Assembly (NCBI RefSeq): GCF_016863195.1
Contig: NZ_BOOK01000001.1
Location: forward strand, 248,001 to 312,000
DNA length: 64,000 nt
Reading direction: 5' to 3'
DNA from: Paraplanobispora takensis
GTDB taxonomy: Bacteria > Actinomycetota > Actinomycetes > Streptosporangiales > Streptosporangiaceae
The first letter of the stretch is position 1. Each line of letters opens with the position of its first letter. Below, one piece after another: positions 41,331 to 51,976 of the stretch. The translations under genes and the position numbers were made by a program. The notes beneath the pieces were generated by a model. The model saw only the letters and a program-made list of their open reading frames with translations. It did not search any database and had not been told where the DNA came from.

Positions 41331-42206
41331 TCAGGCGGGCAGGCGGTAGGTGCCGTCGTCCAGGACCTCGGCCAGACCGTCGGAGACGAGGCCGTCGAGG
41401 GCGCGCTCGCGCTGGAGGGCGTCCTCCCAGACGGCGTCGAGGGCGGCCTTGGGGACCGGGCCGTGGGCCTGGCGCAGGACGGCCAGCAGGCGTCCCCGGC
41501 ACTGCCGGTCGGTGCCGTCGTAGGTCTGGCCCCGGCGCGCCGGCCCGTCGTAGGCGGGCTTGCCCGCCAGCCGCCAGGCGCACACGGCGCTGATCGGGCA
41601 CTCGGCGCAGCGCGGGGCGCGGGCCGTGCAGACCAGGGCGCCCAGCTCCATCACTGCCACCGCCCACACCGGTGCCTCCTCGGGGCCGGGCAGGAGCGAG
41701 ACGGCCAGCGCGCGCTCGGCGGCGGTGGTGGCCTTGGGCGGGTACTGCTCGCCGGAGACGGCGCGGGCCAGCACCCGGCGCACGTTGGTGTCGAGTACGG
41801 CGTGGCGGCCCCGGAAGGCGAAGCTGGCCACCGCGGCCGCGGTGTACTCCCCGACGCCGGGCAGCGCCAGCAGCGCCGCGTGGTCGGTGGGGACCTCGCC
41901 GTCGTGCCGCTCGACGATGGCCCGGGCACAGGCGTGCAGGTTGAGTGCGCGACGCGGATAGCCGAGCCGGCCCCAGTGCCGTACGGCCTCACCGGGCGGC
42001 TCGGCCGCCAGCGCCGCGGGGGTGGGCCAGCGTTCCATCCACTCGGTCCAGACGGGCAGCACCCGGACCACCGGTGTCTGCTGCAGCATGATCTCGCTCA
42101 CCAGGATCGACCAGGCGCCGGCGCCGGGAGCGCGCCACGGCAGATCGCGGGCGTTGGCGGCGTACCAGTCGAGAACGGGATCCAGGAGGGGATTGGACTT
42201 GGCCAC
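41331..42206 (-). CDS. mutY: A/G-specific adenine DNA glycosylase
   Basis: MutY removes adenine mispaired with 8-oxoguanine. The catalytic Glu lies in VSEIMLQQTPV, the helix-hairpin-helix is LPGVGEYTAAAVASFAF, the catalytic Asp in VLDTNVRRVL, and the 4Fe-4S cluster is CTARAPRCAECPISAVC (Cx6Cx2Cx5C). It has 291 residues, so the C-terminal NUDIX-like recognition domain is short. GTG 42206 was chosen as the first possible start before the conserved region; TATCGT ends six bases before it (leaderless pattern). Upstream frame extension to 43214 is antisense shadow. Confidence 0.94.
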   Translation of the reverse strand: MAKSNPLLDPVLDWYAANARDLPWRAPGAGAWSILVSEIMLQQTPVVRVLPVWTEWMERWPTPAALAAEPPGEAVRHWGRLGYPRRALNLHACARAIVERHDGEVPTDHAALLALPGVGEYTAAAVASFAFRGRHAVLDTNVRRVLARAVSGEQYPPKATTAAERALAVSLLPGPEEAPVWAVAVMELGALVCTARAPRCAECPISAVCAWRLAGKPAYDGPARRGQTYDGTDRQCRGRLLAVLRQAHGPVPKAALDAVWEDALQRERALDGLVSDGLAEVLDDGTYRLPA

Positions 42207-42308
42207 CTCTTGACGATAGTGCGGGACACCCGCAGCTTCGGCCGTTGAAACGGTATAGGCGCGGCGGGTCGTGTCCGCCCCCGGAAGAGGTCTCCCCATA
42301 CTGTCCGC

Positions 42309-43022
42309 ATGGACCCGGACACGTTCCGAAACGACATAGGGGTGGACGTTTACTGGCGACGCCGGCTGGCCGCGCTGATCGCCGTTCTCGTCGTGGTCGC
42401 CGTCGTGGCGTGGGCCTGCTCCTCGTCGGGCGGCCCGCAGAGCGAGTCGAGCGCGCAGACGGCGCCCTCGGGCCGGTCGCCCGCCCCGGATCCGCTGCTG
42501 GCCGCGTTGCCCACGATCACGGTGACCCCGCAGTCCACCCTCTCGCCCTCGCCGCAGCCCTCGGCCACGCCGACGCCCCGGCCGGTCAAGCCCACGGTCC
42601 GGCCCAAGCGGCCGGGCGACGCCTGCGACGTCGCCGATCTCGTGCTGAACCTGCAAGGGGGCGGGCCCGGAGAGGGCGGAGGGCAGGTCTACGCCGCGGC
42701 CCAACGGCCCAGGTTCATCCTCACGCTGGTCAACACCGGCAAGGTGATGTGCGTGACCGACACGGGCCCGCGTGCGCTGGAGATCCGCATCACCTCCGGC
42801 GACGACCGCGTCTGGTCGTCGGCCGACTGCGTGAGCGGTGAGACCGAGGACCTGCGCAGGTTCGAGCGCGGCATCCCGTTCGTCCGGGTGGTCGAGTGGG
42901 ATCGCCAGCGCTCCGGCTCCGACTGCCGGGCCAAGCGCGTCACGGCCCGTCCCGGCACCTACGTGGCCACGGTCCGCGCCGCCGGCATGAAGAGCCACAA
43001 GGTGGTCTTCCACCTCCGCTGA
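42309..43022 (+). CDS. membrane-anchored protein with Pro/Thr linker and Ig-like domain
   Basis: This 237-residue protein has a short cytoplasmic N-terminus, one membrane helix (about 20-36), a Ser/Pro/Thr-rich linker (about 38-98) and a C-terminal extracellular beta domain of about 135 residues with four cysteines that could form disulfides (DACDVADL, VMCVTDTG, SADCVSGE, GSDCRAKR). Similar proteins lie next to mutY in related genomes; function unknown. It is divergent from mutY. The Cys after the helix is not in a proper lipobox. Confidence 0.75.
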   Translation: MDPDTFRNDIGVDVYWRRRLAALIAVLVVVAVVAWACSSSGGPQSESSAQTAPSGRSPAPDPLLAALPTITVTPQSTLSPSPQPSATPTPRPVKPTVRPKRPGDACDVADLVLNLQGGGPGEGGGQVYAAAQRPRFILTLVNTGKVMCVTDTGPRALEIRITSGDDRVWSSADCVSGETEDLRRFERGIPFVRVVEWDRQRSGSDCRAKRVTARPGTYVATVRAAGMKSHKVVFHLR

Positions 43023-43057
43023 CCGGCCCGGAACGGGAGAGGCGGCAGGGGGGGTGG

Positions 43058-44544
<1,487 letters not shown>

Positions 44545-44552
44545 ACCCCACC

Positions 44553-44584
44553 GGCCGTGCTTCGCCCTCCGGGGAAGCACGGCC
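44553..44584 (+). terminator. terminator after argG
   Basis: GGCCGTGCTTC (44553-44563) pairs perfectly with GAAGCACGGCC (44574-44584) around a ten-base loop, eight bases after the argG stop. Confidence 0.75.
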
Positions 44585-44604
44585 CCGGCGCCGGTACGCC
44601 GCTT

Positions 44605-44827
44605 GCGCCGGTACGGCGCGGACTCAAAGCAGAGCACCGGCGCCGGTACGGCGAGGTGCTGGACGGCGGTGTTCGGCGCCGTTTTGTACGGCGGGCGGCT
44701 CCGGTGGTGAAACGCCCGTCCCCGCCACCTCGGCCCGCCCGCCGTACAAGCGGCGCCGATTACCGCCGCTCACCGTCTCGCCGTACCGGCGCCGAGCCTT
44801 GCTTTGAATCCGCGCCGTACCCGGCGC
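44605..44827. repeat. large imperfect inverted repeat (REP/MITE-like) between argG and disA
   Basis: A left arm (44605-44698) and a right arm (44735-44827) of about 94 bases are complementary at roughly 80% of positions, separated by 36 bases that pair partly as well (GGTGG/CCACC). Shared blocks include GCGCCGGTACGGCG, TCAAAGCA, CGGCGCCG and TTGTACGGCGGGCGG. Shorter relatives of the CGGCGCCGGTACGGCG core occur after panD (25752-25783). No transposase or target duplication was recognised. It fills the 309-bp gap. Confidence 0.85.
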
Positions 44828-44853
44828 CGACCTCGCCGTACCCGGCGCAGGCC

Positions 44854-45939
44854 TCAGACGTAGCGTTCCAGGATCGACGACTCGGCCAGGCGGGACAGGC
44901 CCTCGCGGATGTGGCGGGCCCGGGTTTCGCCGACGCCGCCGACCTCCTGGAGGTCGTTGGTGCTGGCGGCCAGGAGTTTCTGGAGGCCGGAGAACTGCTC
45001 GACCAGGCGTTCGACGATGGTGGCCGGCAGGCGGGGGACCTTGGCCAGCAGGCGGTAGCCGCGGGGGCTCACCGAGGTCTCCAGGGCCTCGGCGCCGGAG
45101 TGGCCCAGAACCTGGGCGACCTGGGACAGGTCCAGCAGGCCGGAGGGGGAGAGCTGGTCGAGATCGTGCAGGGACTCGGAGACCTTGCGGGCGCGGCGGC
45201 CCGTCGCGGGCAGGTAGTCGCGCACGACGAGCTCGCGGTCGCTGTCGGTGCCGGCGACCAGCTCGTCCAGCTGCAGGGACAGCAGGCGGCCGTCGGTGCC
45301 CAGCTCGACCACGTAGCCCGCGATCTCGTCGGAGATCCGGCGGACCATCTCCAGGCGCTGGACGACCACCGCGACGTCGCGGACCGTCACCAGGTCCTCG
45401 ATCTCCAGGGCCGACAGCGCGCCGCAGACCTCGTCGAGGCGGAGCTTGTAACGCTCGAGCGTGGCCAGCGCCTGGTTGGCCTTGGACAGGATCGCCGCGG
45501 ACTCCTCCAGCACGTAGCGGATGCCGTCGAGGTACAGAGCGATGATCCGCATGGACTTGCTGAGGGAGATGACGGGGAAGGACGTCTGGACCGCGACCCG
45601 CTGGGCGGTGCGGTGCCGGGTGCCGGACTCGTCGGTGGGGATGGACGGGTCGGGCATCAGGTGCACCGCCGCGCGGACGATCCGGTGATCGTCGGAGTCG
45701 AGCACGATGGCGCCGTCCATCTTCGCCAGCTCGCGCAGTCGCGTCGCGGAGAACTCGACGTCGAGCTCGAAGCCGCCGCTGCATATCTGCTCGACCGTGC
45801 TGTCGTAGCCCAGCACGATCAGGCCGCCCGTGTGCCCGCGAAGGATGCGCTCCAGGCCGTCGCGGAGTGCGGTGCCCGGCGCGACCGAGGCCAGGACGGC
45901 TCTACGGCGCTCGTCAAGCCCCTTGTACGTTGCTGCCAC
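44854..45939 (-). CDS. disA: DNA integrity scanning diadenylate cyclase DisA
   Basis: DisA makes c-di-AMP from two ATP and senses branched DNA. The cyclase active site is intact: DGA (75-77, [11 protein letters not shown]) and RHR (108-110, SGTRHRTA). A central helical linker and a C-terminal helix-hairpin-helix domain ([21 protein letters not shown]) complete the protein at 361 residues, the usual size. The start is GTG 45939. It follows radA in the same direction after 137 bases, the conserved radA-disA pairing. Its product should control the NlpC gene at 32026-33069 through the c-di-AMP riboswitch. Confidence 0.96.
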   Translation of the reverse strand: MAATYKGLDERRRAVLASVAPGTALRDGLERILRGHTGGLIVLGYDSTVEQICSGGFELDVEFSATRLRELAKMDGAIVLDSDDHRIVRAAVHLMPDPSIPTDESGTRHRTAQRVAVQTSFPVISLSKSMRIIALYLDGIRYVLEESAAILSKANQALATLERYKLRLDEVCGALSALEIEDLVTVRDVAVVVQRLEMVRRISDEIAGYVVELGTDGRLLSLQLDELVAGTDSDRELVVRDYLPATGRRARKVSESLHDLDQLSPSGLLDLSQVAQVLGHSGAEALETSVSPRGYRLLAKVPRLPATIVERLVEQFSGLQKLLAASTNDLQEVGGVGETRARHIREGLSRLAESSILERYV

Positions 45940-46076
45940 ATGACCCCCGTGGTCTGCGTTGAAGCCCGCTCGCGATCAGGGGCGCACGATCGGGTTCTGA
46001 CACTCAGCTTAGCGGCGACGGTCTCGGAGGTGTCGGAACGACCGGACTCGTCACGGGCCGGCCCGGGCGGGAACGG

Positions 46077-47486
46077 TCAGGTGACGTGGGTCAGGGCGTC
46101 CCAGACGTTCTCCGCCTCGACGACGTCGAAACCGGGACCGAAGCCCCCGGAGCGGCCGTTGACGGGGACCAGGGAGCCCTCGGCGCGCTGCTTGCGGTCG
46201 TTCTTGCCGATCTCCAGGGAGCCGGTCGGGACCAGGGCGCGGGTGAAGCCCAGGCGCGCCGCCTCGGACAGGCGGCGGCGCACGTCGCGCACCGGGCGCA
46301 GCTCGCCGGCCAGGCCCACCTCGCCCAGGACCACCATGCCGGGCGGCAGGGCGCGGTCGCCGGCCGCGCTGGCCACCGCGAGCATCACCGACAGGTCGAT
46401 CGCCGGGTCGCTGAGCTTGATGCCGCCCACGGTCGCGGTGAACACGTCGCAGCCGCCGAGCTTGGCGTTGAGCCGCCGCTCCAGCACGGCCAGCACCATC
46501 GTCACCCGGTAGGGGTCGAGCCCGGAGGAGGAGCGGCGGGGCTGCTGGGCCTCGGTCCTGGCGACCAGCGCCTGGACCTCGGCGGGCAGCGGGCGGGTGC
46601 CCTCCATGGTGACGGTGACGCACGTGCCGGGGACCGGCTCGGTGCGGTGGGAGACGAACAGGCCGCTGGCGTCGGCGATGCCCTCGATGCCGTCCTCGTG
46701 CAGGTCGAAGCAGCCGACCTCGTCGACGGGGCCGTAGCGGTTCTTGATGGCGCGGACCATGCGGAGCCGGGAGTGGCGGTCGCCCTCGAAGTGGAGCACC
46801 ACGTCGACGAGGTGTTCGAGGGTGCGGGGGCCGGCGATCGAGCCCTCCTTGGTGACGTGGCCGACCAGGACCGTGGACATGCCGCGCTCCTTGGCCATCC
46901 GGACCAGGTTGCCGGCGACCTCCCTGACCTGGGTGACGCCGCCGGGGACGCCGGTCGCCTGGGTGGACCCGATGGTCTGCACCGAGTCGACGACGAGCAT
47001 GCCGGGCTGGACCTTCTCCACGTGGGTGACCAGCGCGCTCAGGTCGGTCTCCGCCGCGAGGTAGAGGGAGTCGTGGATGGCGCCGATCCGGTCGGCCCGC
47101 AGGCGCACCTGGGCCGCCGACTCCTCGCCGGTCACGTAGAGGACGGTCTGCCCGCGAGCGATCTTGGAGGCGGCCTCCAGCAGGAGCGTGGACTTGCCGA
47201 TGCCCGGCTCCCCGGCCAGCAGCACCACCGCGCCGGGCACCAGGCCTCCGCCGAGCACCCGGTCGAGCTCGGGCACCCCGGTGGCGCGCGCGTGCGCGAC
47301 CTCGGCCTTGACCTGGCCGATCGGCACGGCCGGGGCCGACACGGCCCCGCCGGTGGCCACGCTCACGCCGACGCGTGCGCCGTCCTCCTCGACCGTGCCC
47401 CAGGCCTGGCACTCACCGCAGCGCCCCACCCACTTGGCCGTCTGCCAACCGCACTCGCCACAGCGATAGCCGACCTTCTTTGCCAT
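46077..47486 (-). CDS. radA: DNA repair protein RadA (Sms)
   Basis: RadA is a RecA-like helicase that drives branch migration in recombination. The 469-residue protein has an N-terminal C4 zinc finger (C9, C12, C23, C26), Walker A GEPGIGKST (92-100), the RadA-specific KNRYG motif and a C-terminal Lon-protease-like domain without catalytic residues. RadA can limit DisA activity in Bacillus, in line with their linkage. TAGCGT ends six bases before ATG 47486 with no Shine-Dalgarno, suggesting a leaderless message. Confidence 0.96.
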   Translation of the reverse strand: MAKKVGYRCGECGWQTAKWVGRCGECQAWGTVEEDGARVGVSVATGGAVSAPAVPIGQVKAEVAHARATGVPELDRVLGGGLVPGAVVLLAGEPGIGKSTLLLEAASKIARGQTVLYVTGEESAAQVRLRADRIGAIHDSLYLAAETDLSALVTHVEKVQPGMLVVDSVQTIGSTQATGVPGGVTQVREVAGNLVRMAKERGMSTVLVGHVTKEGSIAGPRTLEHLVDVVLHFEGDRHSRLRMVRAIKNRYGPVDEVGCFDLHEDGIEGIADASGLFVSHRTEPVPGTCVTVTMEGTRPLPAEVQALVARTEAQQPRRSSSGLDPYRVTMVLAVLERRLNAKLGGCDVFTATVGGIKLSDPAIDLSVMLAVASAAGDRALPPGMVVLGEVGLAGELRPVRDVRRRLSEAARLGFTRALVPTGSLEIGKNDRKQRAEGSLVPVNGRSGGFGPGFDVVEAENVWDALTHVT

Positions 47487-47562
47487 GGCCGCACGCTACC
47501 TGCCCACACCGACAACTTTCACCCGGTACGGCGGGGCCGCATCGGGTGGAGGCCCGCACGGA

Positions 47563-48147
47563 TCAGAGGGTGACGGGGGCGTCCGGGCGGGTCAGCGGGA
47601 GGGTGACCGTGGCGCTCAGGACCAGGTCGGCGGTGGCGCGCTGCGGGGTGTAGAGCGCGGTCCCGGAGGTGATCTGCAGGGTCAGGCGGCTGTCCTTCGC
47701 GACCTTCCAGGCGATCGTCTCCAGTTCGCGGGAGACGACGTGGGGCCGCCCGTCCAGCCGGACCGGGATCGGGGTCGCCTGGTTGCCGACGACCACGCCG
47801 GTGCCCTCGTCCACGATCTGGGCGTACACGAACGTGGTGGCGGGGCTCCCGGCCGCGGTCTCGCCCCTGTAGGCGAGGACGACCCGGGGCGCCCCGGCCA
47901 GCTGGCCCTCGGTGCGCGGGGCCTTGATCCGGATGTTCGCCGCCTTGGCGGCGGTCGGCAGGCCGGAGGTGTCGCCCGGCCGCACCTGGAGCCCGCCCTT
48001 GCCGGACCCGTGCAGCAGGCCCGAGGGGGACAGCGGATAGCGGGAGGCGCCGCGCCACACGCCGGTGTTGTCCACGTACTCGAAGGCGGGCCCGGTGTCG
48101 GTCCGGCGCTCGCCCTTCAGGTGGCGGGAGAACCAGGCGAGGCTGAT
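47563..48147 (-). pseudogene. C-terminal remnant of an S15-type (X-Pro dipeptidyl-peptidase/CocE-like) hydrolase
   Basis: Reading from 48147 down, the frame gives a clean X-Pro dipeptidyl-peptidase C-terminal domain: ISLAWFSRHLKGE, DTGPAFEYVDNTGVWR, TFVYAQIVDEGTGVVVGNQ and VSRELETIAWKVAKDSRLTLQI, ending at a normal stop. The whole alpha/beta-hydrolase catalytic part is missing. Upstream of ISLAWF the frame runs into antisense of an unrelated TPR gene, so no start exists. It is a deletion remnant sharing its broken end with the TPR remnant at 48148. Confidence 0.75.
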
Positions 48148-48840
48148 CCTCTCGAGCGCGCCGTCTTCGGCGGCGACGCCGGGGCGCTGGAGACCGCCGG
48201 GCGGGAGCTGGACGCGGTCGAGGCGGATCTGGCCCTGGCCCGCGGCCGGATCGTCCATGCGCGATTCCTCGAGGACGGAGAAGAGGACCCGGACGAACTG
48301 GCGTTGTTCCAGCGCGCGGTGGAGCTCTACCGGACGCTGGGGGACACGCGGGGCGAGGCCGAGTCGCTGTTCTGGGCCGGCATCTTCCATCAGGTGGTCC
48401 GGGGCGACGGCGACGTCGCGGTCCCCCTCTTCGACCGGTCGTACGAGCTCGCGACGGAGGCCGGGGACAAGCTGACGATGTCCTACGCGCTCAGGCACCT
48501 GGGTTTCGCGGAGCACACGGCGGGCCGCCCCGACGCGGCGCGGGAGCGGCTGGAGGAGTCGGTACGGCTCCGCCGGGAGATCGGTTTCCTGCCCGGCGTG
48601 GCCGCGAACCTGGTCGGGCTGGCGTACATCTCCGCCGGGTGGGAGCGCCGGGACGAGGCGCTGGCGCTGCTCGACGAGGCGGACGAGATCGCCAGGAACG
48701 GCGGCGCCTGGGGTGTCGTGCGCTGGGTGGGACAGGCGCGCGCGGAAATATGGGCGAGCGCCCGCCCACCCCGGCGGGCGCCCCTCAGATGTGGCCTTCG
48801 AGGTCGGCCAGGAGCATGCGCTTGGGCTTGGCGCCCTTGA
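48148..48840 (+). pseudogene. remnant of a TPR-repeat protein lacking its 5' end
   Basis: The frame starting at the junction reads PLERAVFGGDAGALETAGREL and continues as a TPR-type helical repeat protein of about 200 residues (ELALFQRAVELYRTLGDTRGEAESL split by turns, MSYALRHLGFAEHTAGRPDAA, AANLVGLAYISAGWERRDEAL). No start codon or ribosome site precedes it; the preceding in-frame sequence is antisense of the hydrolase remnant. The 3' end is also odd: the frame runs through the trxA terminator into trxA on the other strand. The homologous region probably ends near 48750. Confidence 0.7.
48758..48781 (-). terminator. trxA terminator
   Basis: GCGCCCGCC (48758-48766) pairs with GGCGGGCGC (48773-48781) around CACCCC; on the minus strand it starts four bases after the trxA stop. 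Confidence 0.7.
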
Positions 48841-49099
48841 TCTGCCGGACGACCTCGCCGTCCTTGTAGAGGTTCAGCGTCGGCAGGCCGAGGACGCCGT
48901 ACCGGTTGGAGATCTCCGGGTGGTCGTCGGCGTTGAGCTTGGCGATCGTGACGCGGTCGCCGTACTCGGCCTCGATCTCCTCCAGGATCGGAGCGATCAT
49001 CCGGCACGGGCCGCACCACTCCGCCCAGAAGTCCACCAGGACGGGCTTGTCGCTGCGCAGCACCTGCTCGTCGAAGTTCTCGGCGGTCAAAGTGATCAT
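48785..49099 (-). CDS. trxA: thioredoxin
   Basis: A 104-residue disulfide reductase with the active site WCGPC (C29, C32), FWAEWCGPCRMIAP context and the cis-proline loop GLPTLNLYKDGE. It keeps cytoplasmic proteins reduced, with a thioredoxin reductase encoded elsewhere. The ATG at 49099 overlaps the merR stop by three bases (ATGA), so both proteins come from one message and are translationally coupled. Confidence 0.96.
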   Translation of the reverse strand: MITLTAENFDEQVLRSDKPVLVDFWAEWCGPCRMIAPILEEIEAEYGDRVTIAKLNADDHPEISNRYGVLGLPTLNLYKDGEVVRQIKGAKPKRMLLADLEGHI

Positions 49100-49515
49100 T
49101 GGTCTTCCTGCTCTCTAGGTGACTCGATGGCCGGGGAACCCGCCGCGGGCACCCTCAGCGCGCATCCTGGGCACGCCGAGGCCAGCTGCGCGGCCACCTC
49201 GGCCCGGCGGGCCAGCAGCGTGCGGAGCTCGTCGTCGATCTGCGCCAGCTTGCGCCGGTAGACCTCCACGGACTCCGGGCAGGAGGCGCCGGACTCGTGC
49301 CCGGACCGCAGGCACGCCACGAAGGGCTTGGCGTCCTCCAGCGTGAACCCCACGGTGAGCAGCGACCGGATCTCGGCGACGAGCCGGAGGTCCTCCTCGT
49401 CGTACTCCCGGTAGCCGTTGGCCGAGCGCCGGGCGGTGATCAGTCCCTGCTGCTCGTAGTAGCGCAACGCTCTGGTGCTGACTCCCGCCCGCCGCGCGAG
49501 CTCCCCGATCCGCAT
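49096..49515 (-). CDS. MerR-family regulator coupled to thioredoxin
   Basis: The 139-residue protein has the MerR winged helix (MRIGELARRAGVSTRALRYYEQQGL, 1-25) and a coiled-coil dimerisation helix (about 78-112). It carries four cysteines (C68, C79, C115, C118), with a CxxC at the end (CPGC) that may bind a metal or sense redox. Since it is the first gene of a merR-trxA pair, it likely regulates thioredoxin under thiol or metal stress; this is inferred from context. A divergent PAP2 gene lies upstream. Confidence 0.9.
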   Translation of the reverse strand: MRIGELARRAGVSTRALRYYEQQGLITARRSANGYREYDEEDLRLVAEIRSLLTVGFTLEDAKPFVACLRSGHESGASCPESVEVYRRKLAQIDDELRTLLARRAEVAAQLASACPGCALRVPAAGSPAIESPREQEDQ

Positions 49516-49716
49516 CCGGTCCTCCTCACGCCGTCACCGTAAGCCTTGACGCCTACGTCAAGGTCAAGCCCGGCCCCCGTGTTCCCGCGGCGTCCCCGCG
49601 GCGTCCCCGCGGTGTTCCCGCAAGGGGCGGATGGCCTCATCGCAAGGACGGGAGGAGGGAGGGGGACGTAAGATCGTTCGTTCACCCGCCGTTCATCGTC
49701 GCTCAGGAGGCCGGAC

Positions 49717-50262
49717 GTGTACCGCGACATCGTCGAGTTCGCCCAGGGGGCCCCGGCGTGGCTGCACGCCCTCGCCGAGACGGGCACCGACGCGGGCCTG
49801 TTCGTCTTCGCGGCGCTGTTCGCGCTGGCCTGGTGGCGGGCGCGCAAGGGGGCGCCGCGTGCCATGGCCCTGGTCCTGCTCGGCCCCATCGCCGTGGTCG
49901 CCGTCTATCTGACCAGCGAGCTCATCAAGATCCTCGTCAGGGAGGAGCGGCCGTGCCGCGGGCTGACGACCACCATCGCGGCCTGCCCGCCGGTGGGGGA
50001 CTGGTCCTTCCCCAGCAACCACGCGGTGATCGCGGCGGCCGCGGCCGGCACCCTCGTCCTGGCCTGGCGCGCGCTGGCCGTGTTCGTGCTGCCGCTGGCC
50101 GCGCTGATGGCCTTCTCCCGGGTGTTCGTGGGCGTCCACTATCCGCACGACGTCATCGCGGGGTTCCTGCTGGGGGTGGTCGCGGCGCCGCTGCTCGTCC
50201 TGCTCCTGACGGGGGCGATGACGCCGGTGGTGCGCCGGCTGGGCCTGGTCCGCGCGTCCTGA
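49717..50262 (+). CDS. PAP2-family membrane phosphatase
   Basis: A 181-residue protein with five to six membrane helices and the three PAP2 motifs: KILVREERP, FPSNHAV, and SRVFVGVHYPHDVIAG. It would dephosphorylate a lipid phosphate such as undecaprenyl pyrophosphate or phosphatidic acid; which one cannot be told. AGGAGG precedes GTG 49717. It converges with the methyltransferase gene. Confidence 0.9.
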   Translation: MYRDIVEFAQGAPAWLHALAETGTDAGLFVFAALFALAWWRARKGAPRAMALVLLGPIAVVAVYLTSELIKILVREERPCRGLTTTIAACPPVGDWSFPSNHAVIAAAAAGTLVLAWRALAVFVLPLAALMAFSRVFVGVHYPHDVIAGFLLGVVAAPLLVLLLTGAMTPVVRRLGLVRAS

Positions 50263-50294
50263 GAACGGACCGGCCCGATCCGGGGCCGGGCGGC

Positions 50295-50993
50295 TCAGAA
50301 CAGCTTCCAGCGCAGGAGGTTGGGGTACGGGAGCTCCAGGCCCGGGGTCTCGGCGATGGCCCGCTCGGCGACCGCGGGGGTGAACTCGATGCGCAGCACG
50401 GCTTCGAGGTCGGCCCGGCGTTCGAAGGACATGCGCAGGTCGAGGCGCTGGACGGCCCATCCCTGGCGGGCCCAGAAGGCCTCCACGGACTTGGCCGAGT
50501 AGGCGGGAACGGACTGGCTGAACCACCGGCCGAAGGCGCCGCGGGCCGGGTCGATGTCGATGACGAAGGCCGCGCCGCCGTGCCGTACCACCCGGGAGAG
50601 CTCGGCCAGCCCCGGCTCGCAGCCGGGCCCGAAGAAGTAGGCCCAGCGGGCCACGGCGACGTCCACCGAGGCGTCGGGCACCGGTACGGCCTGCGCGGTG
50701 CCGGTGCGCACCTCGACGTTGGGCAGGGCCCGGCAACGGCGCGCGGCCAGCTCCACGAGGTCGGCGTGCGGCTCGACGCCGATCACCCGCGCGGCCGTCG
50801 CGGACATGGCGGGCAGGTGATAGCCGGTGCCGCAGCCGATGTCGAGGACGGTCGCGCCGCTCCAGGGGCGGATGGCGGCCATCGCGGCGTCGGCGCGGCC
50901 CTCGGGGTCGACCGCCCGGTTCTCCAGCTCGTAGATGTGAGGGGTGTTCCAGATGTTGGGGCTGGGAATGGCCCCCTTCATGAACCGCGGCAT
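50295..50993 (-). CDS. class I SAM-dependent methyltransferase
   Basis: A soluble methyltransferase of about 230 residues. The SAM-binding motif is VLDIGCGTGYHLPAM, followed by VIGVEPHADLVELA and the later motif region VDVAVARWAYFFGPG. The target molecule is unknown. The N-terminus is uncertain: ATG 50993 has GAAGGG directly against it, while ATG 50981 has the same site 12 bases upstream. The ORF extension to 51116 is not supported. Confidence 0.85.
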   Translation of the reverse strand: MPRFMKGAIPSPNIWNTPHIYELENRAVDPEGRADAAMAAIRPWSGATVLDIGCGTGYHLPAMSATAARVIGVEPHADLVELAARRCRALPNVEVRTGTAQAVPVPDASVDVAVARWAYFFGPGCEPGLAELSRVVRHGGAAFVIDIDPARGAFGRWFSQSVPAYSAKSVEAFWARQGWAVQRLDLRMSFERRADLEAVLRIEFTPAVAERAIAETPGLELPYPNLLRWKLF

Positions 50994-51163
50994 CCCTTCA
51001 CCGTAGCCAGGGGGAGCGTGTGATCCTGCTCGCACGGGGGTGCCCGGAGGCCATTGCCCCCCGGGCGCGCTTAGTCTGACATTGTGAGGGAGCGAAGCGG
51101 GGGAACCGGCAGGCACACAGACGTCCGCGATGGTGAACTCCGACGTGATTGCGAGGAACTCCG

Positions 51164-51976
51164 ATGAGTGTCATCCGGGTGCCCAGTGCGAAGATCGCGC
51201 TGTCCACGGCGTCGGTCTACCCGGAACGGACCCCGGACGCCTTCGAGCTGGCGGCGCGCCTGGGATACGACGGCGTGGAGATCATGGTGGGCGCCGACCC
51301 GATCAGCCAGGACATCGACGTGATCGAGCGGCTGTCGGACCACTACCAGCTGCCGGTCCTGGCCATCCACGCCCCCTGTCTGCTGGTCACCCAGCGGGTG
51401 TGGGGCAAGGACCCCTGGGCCAAGCTGCGGCGCGCGCAGAGCGCCGCCGAGCGGCTCGGGGCCAAGACGGTCGTGGTGCACCCGCCGTTCCGCTGGCAGC
51501 GCGACTACGCGCGTGACTTCGAGACCGGCCTGGCCCGGATGCGCGACGAGACCGACGTGATCTTCGCGGTGGAGAACATGTTCCCGCTGAAGGCCAGGGG
51601 CAACAACGTCGTGCCGTACTCCCCGGACTGGAACCCGATCGAGTACGACTTCCCGCAGGTCACCCTGGACCTGTCGCACACGGCGGTGTCGGGCTCCGAC
51701 GCGTGGGAGATGTTCAACAAGCTCGGCGACCGGCTGGCCCACCTGCACCTGGCCGACGGCGTCGGGATCCCCAACCGGGACGAGCACCTGGTCCCCGGGC
51801 GGGGCAACCAGCCCTGCGCGCCGATCCTGGAGCGCCTGGCGGGCAACGGCTTCGACGGCCTGGTCGTGCTGGAGATCAACACGCGCAAGGCGGCCAGCCG
51901 CACCGAGCGCATCGACGACCTGGCCGAGGCGCTGGCCTTCGCCCGCCTGCACCTCGCGGCCTCGGCCAACGCGTGA
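51164..51976 (+). CDS. sugar phosphate isomerase/epimerase-type TIM barrel
   Basis: The 270-residue protein belongs to the AP-endonuclease-2/xylose-isomerase-like superfamily: [11 protein letters not shown] at the start of the barrel, [52 protein letters not shown] and [10 protein letters not shown], with His, Glu and Asp candidates for a divalent metal. The substrate is unknown. GAGGAA lies just before ATG 51164. It overlaps the TetR gene by four bases (GTGA), so the two form an operon. Confidence 0.85.
   Translation: MSVIRVPSAKIALSTASVYPERTPDAFELAARLGYDGVEIMVGADPISQDIDVIERLSDHYQLPVLAIHAPCLLVTQRVWGKDPWAKLRRAQSAAERLGAKTVVVHPPFRWQRDYARDFETGLARMRDETDVIFAVENMFPLKARGNNVVPYSPDWNPIEYDFPQVTLDLSHTAVSGSDAWEMFNKLGDRLAHLHLADGVGIPNRDEHLVPGRGNQPCAPILERLAGNGFDGLVVLEINTRKAASRTERIDDLAEALAFARLHLAASANA

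Noticed and set aside
44605-44827. insertion sequence with transposase
   Set aside because: The repeat arms contain no transposase frame; treated as a REP/MITE-like repeat only.
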